From positions 1 through 49,510 of the forward strand of contig JAJXTH010000016.1 in the NCBI GenBank assembly GCA_021783995.1: a stretch of 49,510 nt of DNA, read 5' to 3'. Position 1 is the first letter of the stretch, and the number at the start of each line of letters is the position of its first letter. The position numbers were made by a program, and so were the translations under genes. Below the pieces are notes generated by a model. That model was given only the letters and a program-made list of their open reading frames with translations, was not told the DNA's origin and did no database searches. Shown one piece after another: positions 47,229 through 49,510 of this stretch. The stretch is from Pseudomonadota bacterium (GTDB taxonomy: Bacteria > Pseudomonadota > Gammaproteobacteria > Burkholderiales > Gallionellaceae).

Positions 47229-47754
47229 CTGGAAACGCTCTACGCTGGGAGCCGATGCGCGATTGCAGCCCTGGCTTCGCGATTCGGGTTCTCTTACCCG
47301 GCGCATCATGCTGCGCTCCGAGCGTTTTTCGGTTGAGATTTTCGATGAAGGAAAGATGCGCATCGCGCAGGATGATTCCCCAGTTCTCGACATCGCTCCC
47401 GGACGTCTTGCCTGGTCGCGCGATGTATTTCTTCATGCAGACGATCGCCCCGTTGTTTTCGCACACAGCGCATGCAGGCTTACGTCTCTCAACAGCGCAT
47501 GGAAATCCCTGCGCGGCCTCGGAGCAAGACCGTTGGGCGCAGTGCTTTTCTCGCACCCCGAAGTCGTGCGTCTACCCTTGCATTACAAAGTTCTAAGCAA
47601 GGGGCATCCACTATACTACCGCGCAACATGCGCGCTCAACGATCCTCCGGCCCGCTTGTGGGCGCGCAGGTCGCTTTTCTATCTGCATCGCGAACCCCTG
47701 CTGGTCACGGAAGTTTTCCTTCCGGGAATACTGAAGCTCAGGGCTTGGTATTGA
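47209..47754 (+). CDS. ubiC: Chorismate pyruvate-lyase
   Basis: UbiC converts chorismate to 4-hydroxybenzoate, the first step committed to ubiquinone. The 181-residue product (E. coli 165) shows LQPWLRDSGSLTRRI near the start, PLGAVLFSHPEVVRLPLHYKVL in the middle and EPLLVTEVFLPGI near the C-terminus, with the conserved catalytic-pocket arginine and glutamate. The ATG at 47209, with AAGAA upstream, lies 20 bp inside recG; an ATG at 47221 is an alternative. ubiA often follows ubiC, but here an insertion sequence follows directly and may have separated them. Confidence 0.93.
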   Translation: MSFSMPDWKRSTLGADARLQPWLRDSGSLTRRIMLRSERFSVEIFDEGKMRIAQDDSPVLDIAPGRLAWSRDVFLHADDRPVVFAHSACRLTSLNSAWKSLRGLGARPLGAVLFSHPEVVRLPLHYKVLSKGHPLYYRATCALNDPPARLWARRSLFYLHREPLLVTEVFLPGILKLRAWY

Positions 47755-47771
47755 TCGGGATGCTCGGCAAA

Positions 47772-47791
47772 CCTCCCCGTTCAGGGGGAGG
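47772..47791. repeat. Hairpin CCTCCCC / GGGGAGG at probable IS left end
   Basis: A 7-bp perfect stem (47772-47778 with 47785-47791) with a six-base loop lies 17 bp after ubiC. On the minus strand it is followed by TTT, so it could weakly terminate tnpA transcription. On the plus strand no T-run follows, so it is not a normal terminator for ubiC. It may be the sub-terminal structure recognised by TnpA or the end of recG-ubiC mRNA. Confidence 0.55.
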
Positions 47792-47802
47792 AAGGATAGC
47801 GC

Positions 47803-47819
47803 GGATGCCGTAGGCATCC
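47803..47819. repeat. Hairpin GGATGCC-GTA-GGCATCC, probable TnpA recognition structure
   Basis: A perfect 7-bp stem with a three-base loop lies 18 bp beyond the tnpA stop codon. IS200/IS605 TnpA proteins bind short imperfect or perfect hairpins near each end and cut a few bases away. Position and form fit the left-end hairpin. The cleavage site itself cannot be assigned without the right end. Confidence 0.6.
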
Positions 47820-47837
47820 TTGCTTTTGGGTTGTTTC

Positions 47838-48251
47838 CTAGAGAGGTGTTTCCTGCTGTTCAATGTACTGCTTAATTATTCCAATCGGCGCACCACCACA
47901 GGAGCCTGCAAAATACGAGGGCGACCACAACACATTTTTCCAGTACCGTTTCCGTAAGTCCGGCCTTTCCTTGTGCAGCAACCGGCTGGATACACCTTTC
48001 AGGCTGTTCACCAGCACCGATACTGCCAGCTTGGGTGGATATTCCACCAGCAGATGCACATGGTTGTCTTCGCCATTCATTTCCACCAGGGACGCTCCCA
48101 TGTCTTCGCACACTTTGCCGAACATCCGGCGCATCCGGTCAATAGCATCACCGTCAAACACATTGCGGCGATATTTCGCCACAAAGACCAAGTGGACATG
48201 CATCTTGAAAACGCAATGCCTGCCGTGTCGAATTTCGTTGTTATTTTCCAT
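47838..48251 (-). CDS. tnpA: IS200/IS605 transposase TnpA (HUH-Y1)
   Basis: TnpA excises and inserts the element as single-stranded DNA through a 5'-phosphotyrosine link. The 137-residue product has MHVHLVFVAKYRR near 17-29, the HUH motif HVH at 64-66 in DNHVHLLVEYPPK, and the nucleophile Y129 in GIIKQYIEQQ. All are intact, so it is probably active. The ATG at 48251 gives the standard length; an ATG at 48290 would extend into tnpB. No ribosome site precedes it, and the predicted transcript starts at or next to the ATG. Confidence 0.92.
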   Translation of the reverse strand: MENNNEIRHGRHCVFKMHVHLVFVAKYRRNVFDGDAIDRMRRMFGKVCEDMGASLVEMNGEDNHVHLLVEYPPKLAVSVLVNSLKGVSSRLLHKERPDLRKRYWKNVLWSPSYFAGSCGGAPIGIIKQYIEQQETPL

Positions 48252-48286
48252 AGACCAAGTATAATTCAGCCATGAAACGCTTGCAA
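48238..48286. promoter_or_regulatory. Interlocked bidirectional promoter of tnpA and tnpB
   Basis: The sequence AGTATAAT (48258-48265) serves both strands. Plus: TTGTTA (48238-48243), 16 bp, TATAAT (48260-48265), predicting a start at or next to the tnpB ATG (48272). Minus: TTGCAA (48286-48281), 17 bp, TATACT (48263-48258), predicting a start at or next to the tnpA ATG (48251). Neither gene has a Shine-Dalgarno, so both messages may be leaderless. Each -35 lies inside the other gene or its start. Confidence 0.65.
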
Positions 48287-49504
48287 GCATTCAAATTCGA
48301 GTTGCAGCCCAATGGCGAACAAGCCCGCTCCATGCGGCGCTTCGCCGGGTCATGCCGGTTTGTGTTCAACAAAGCACTGGCGATCCAAAAGGAAAATCAC
48401 GAGGCTGGCGAAAAATTCATCGGCTATGTGGCGATGGCGAAATTACTCACTGGCTGGCGCAACAGTCCCGAAACGGGATGGTTGTCAGATGCCCCTGTGC
48501 ATCCCTTGCAGCACGCACTCAAAGACTTGGAGCGTGCCTACAAAAATTTCTTTGCCAAACGTGCGGACTTCCCACGGTTCAAGAAAAAAGGCATGGGCGA
48601 CAGCTTCCGCTATCCCGACCCGAAACAATTCAAGATTGACCAGGCCAACAGCCGGGTGTTTCTACCAAAGCTGGGATGGCTCAAATACCGCAACAGCCGG
48701 GATATTCTGGGTGTCGCCAAGAACATCACTGTGTAGGCCAACGGCGGCAAGTGGTTTGTGTCGATCCAGACCGAACGCGAGGTAGAGCAGGCGGTGCATC
48801 CGGCCACCAGTATCGTCGGCATCGACGTGGGCATCACCCGCTTTGCTACGCTGTCCGATGGTAGCCATATCGAACCGCTCAACACCTTCAGGAAGCACCA
48901 ACAAAGGCTGGCACGCTATCAGCGTGCCATGTCTCGCAAGACGAAGTTCAGCAGCAACTGGAAGAAGGCGAAAGCCCGAGTCCAGAAGATTCACGCCCGC
49001 ATTGCCAATGTCCGCCGCGATTTCCTGCACAAGACCACGACCGCCATCAGCAAAAACCACGCGATTGTGTGCATCGAGGATTTGCAGGTACGGAATATGT
49101 CCAAGTCCGCAGCAGGCAGCAGCGATTCGCCAGGCCGTAACGTGAAGGCCAAATCTGGCCTGAATAAATCCATCCTCGATCAAGGGTGGGCCGAGTTCAG
49201 GCGGCAACTGGAATACAAACAGATTTGGCTGGGCGGAGACATACTGGCGGTTCCCGCACGCAACACCAGCCGGACGTGTCCGTCCTGCGGCCATGTGTCG
49301 GCAGATAATCGCCAGACACAAGCCAAGTTCGCGTGTGTGGATTGCGGCTATGAGAATAACGCCGATCTGGTTGGCGCTATCAACCTAAAAAACGCAGTTA
49401 AGCGAAGAATTGTCGCAGGCCAACAGCGTTTTAGGCGGCCCGATACCAGCAAGCGTCAGCTTCAGGTGTTCACACACGCAGTGCCAGACGGTTCCCTCCC
49501 GTAA
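48272..49504 (+). pseudogene. tnpB: TnpB (IS605 OrfB) RuvC nuclease gene interrupted by an in-frame TAG
   Basis: TnpB is the guide-RNA-directed nuclease ancestor of Cas12. The frame has 410 codons (a usual TnpB length) but codon 155 is TAG (48734-48736). The frame is unchanged on both sides, so this is a point mutation or base error. The first 154 residues form the WED/REC region. The rest keeps the full RuvC site, D185 in GIDVG, E269 in CIEDL and D365 in NADLVGAINL, and the zinc finger CPSC...CVDC. A GTG at 48758 could start a 248-residue C-terminal fragment. Whether any function remains is unknown; a nonsense suppressor or sequencing error would change the call. Confidence 0.87.
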
Positions 49505-49510
49505 CTGCTC

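Larger units (their letters stand above)
47772..49510. mobile_element. IS200/IS605-family insertion sequence (IS605-type, right end outside window)
   Basis: The element carries divergent tnpA (Y1 single-strand transposase) and tnpB (RNA-guided nuclease family). Two hairpins form its probable left end behind ubiC. Gene order tnpA left and outward, tnpB right, matches IS605 itself. Codon use and base composition look less GC-rich than the flanking genes. The right end and the expected guide RNA, which should overlap and follow the tnpB 3' end, lie beyond 49510. The left boundary is set only by the first hairpin and could be off by tens of bases. These elements do not duplicate the target and lack terminal inverted repeats. 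Confidence 0.85.

Noticed and set aside
47772-47791. Intrinsic terminator for recG-ubiC
   Set aside because: The stem is good but no T-run follows on the plus strand; IS-end structure or a weak minus-strand terminator is more likely.
48734-48736. Selenocysteine or pyrrolysine recoding in TnpB
   Set aside because: TAG is not a selenocysteine codon, no pyrrolysine genes are seen, and no TnpB is known to use either; a nonsense change is simpler.

Overview
The window looks like core chromosome of a betaproteobacterium. A Nitrosomonadales or Gallionellaceae-type bacterium is my best guess. The reasons are the hemC-hemD-hemX-hemY order facing ppc, paired lipid A acyltransferases divergent from metK, an SAH riboswitch in front of ahcY, and an ahcY / small membrane protein / metF series. 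Base composition is GC-rich and even until the last 1.8 kb. This assignment is inference from gene order, not from a database search.

Layout. 1-267 is the 5' part of RNase P RNA (minus strand), cut by the window edge. 305-5880 (minus) holds a membrane-bound GGDEF-EAL protein, ppx, phoU and rpiA. 6017-9013 (plus) holds pgm and an HD-GYP protein. 8998-12266 (minus) is the hemC-hemD-hemX-hemY tetrapyrrole operon, with hemY reduced to its N-terminal part. ppc (plus) meets lptF-lptG (minus), and pepA-holC-hypothetical (plus) diverges from lptF. An IsdG-type haem monooxygenase and valS are divergent. slyX, an M18 aminopeptidase and a rhodanese follow on the minus strand. A BepA-like M48 protease and a four-cysteine mini-protein follow on the plus strand. 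A CHASE3-PAS-kinase-receiver protein whose PAS carries the FixL haem-pocket residues faces parC. The minus-strand block 38938-29152 reads lipid A acyltransferase x2, ubiD, prc, parE, parC.

39011-44749 (plus) is a methyl-cycle block: metK, SAH riboswitch, ahcY, holin-like membrane protein, metF, a YegQ/TrhP-type U32 protein and a YhcH-family protein. It makes SAM, clears SAH and regenerates methyl groups. ridA, recG and ubiC follow. The right end is an IS200/IS605 element with divergent tnpA and tnpB. TnpB has an in-frame amber codon but keeps all RuvC and zinc-finger residues, and the element runs off the window.

The most unusual signals are: the interlocked, apparently leaderless tnpA/tnpB promoter beside an amber-interrupted TnpB; the predicted oxygen-sensing hybrid kinase; a perfect 15-bp palindrome on the phoU -10; opposed heptanucleotide arrays after ahcY; and a truncated hemY. 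Six convergent gene pairs overlap or nearly abut, leaving no room for terminators. No tRNA, CRISPR array or prophage was seen. The only stretch near 300 bases without a protein gene is the left edge, which is filled by the RNase P RNA. I found no convincing wholly new system.
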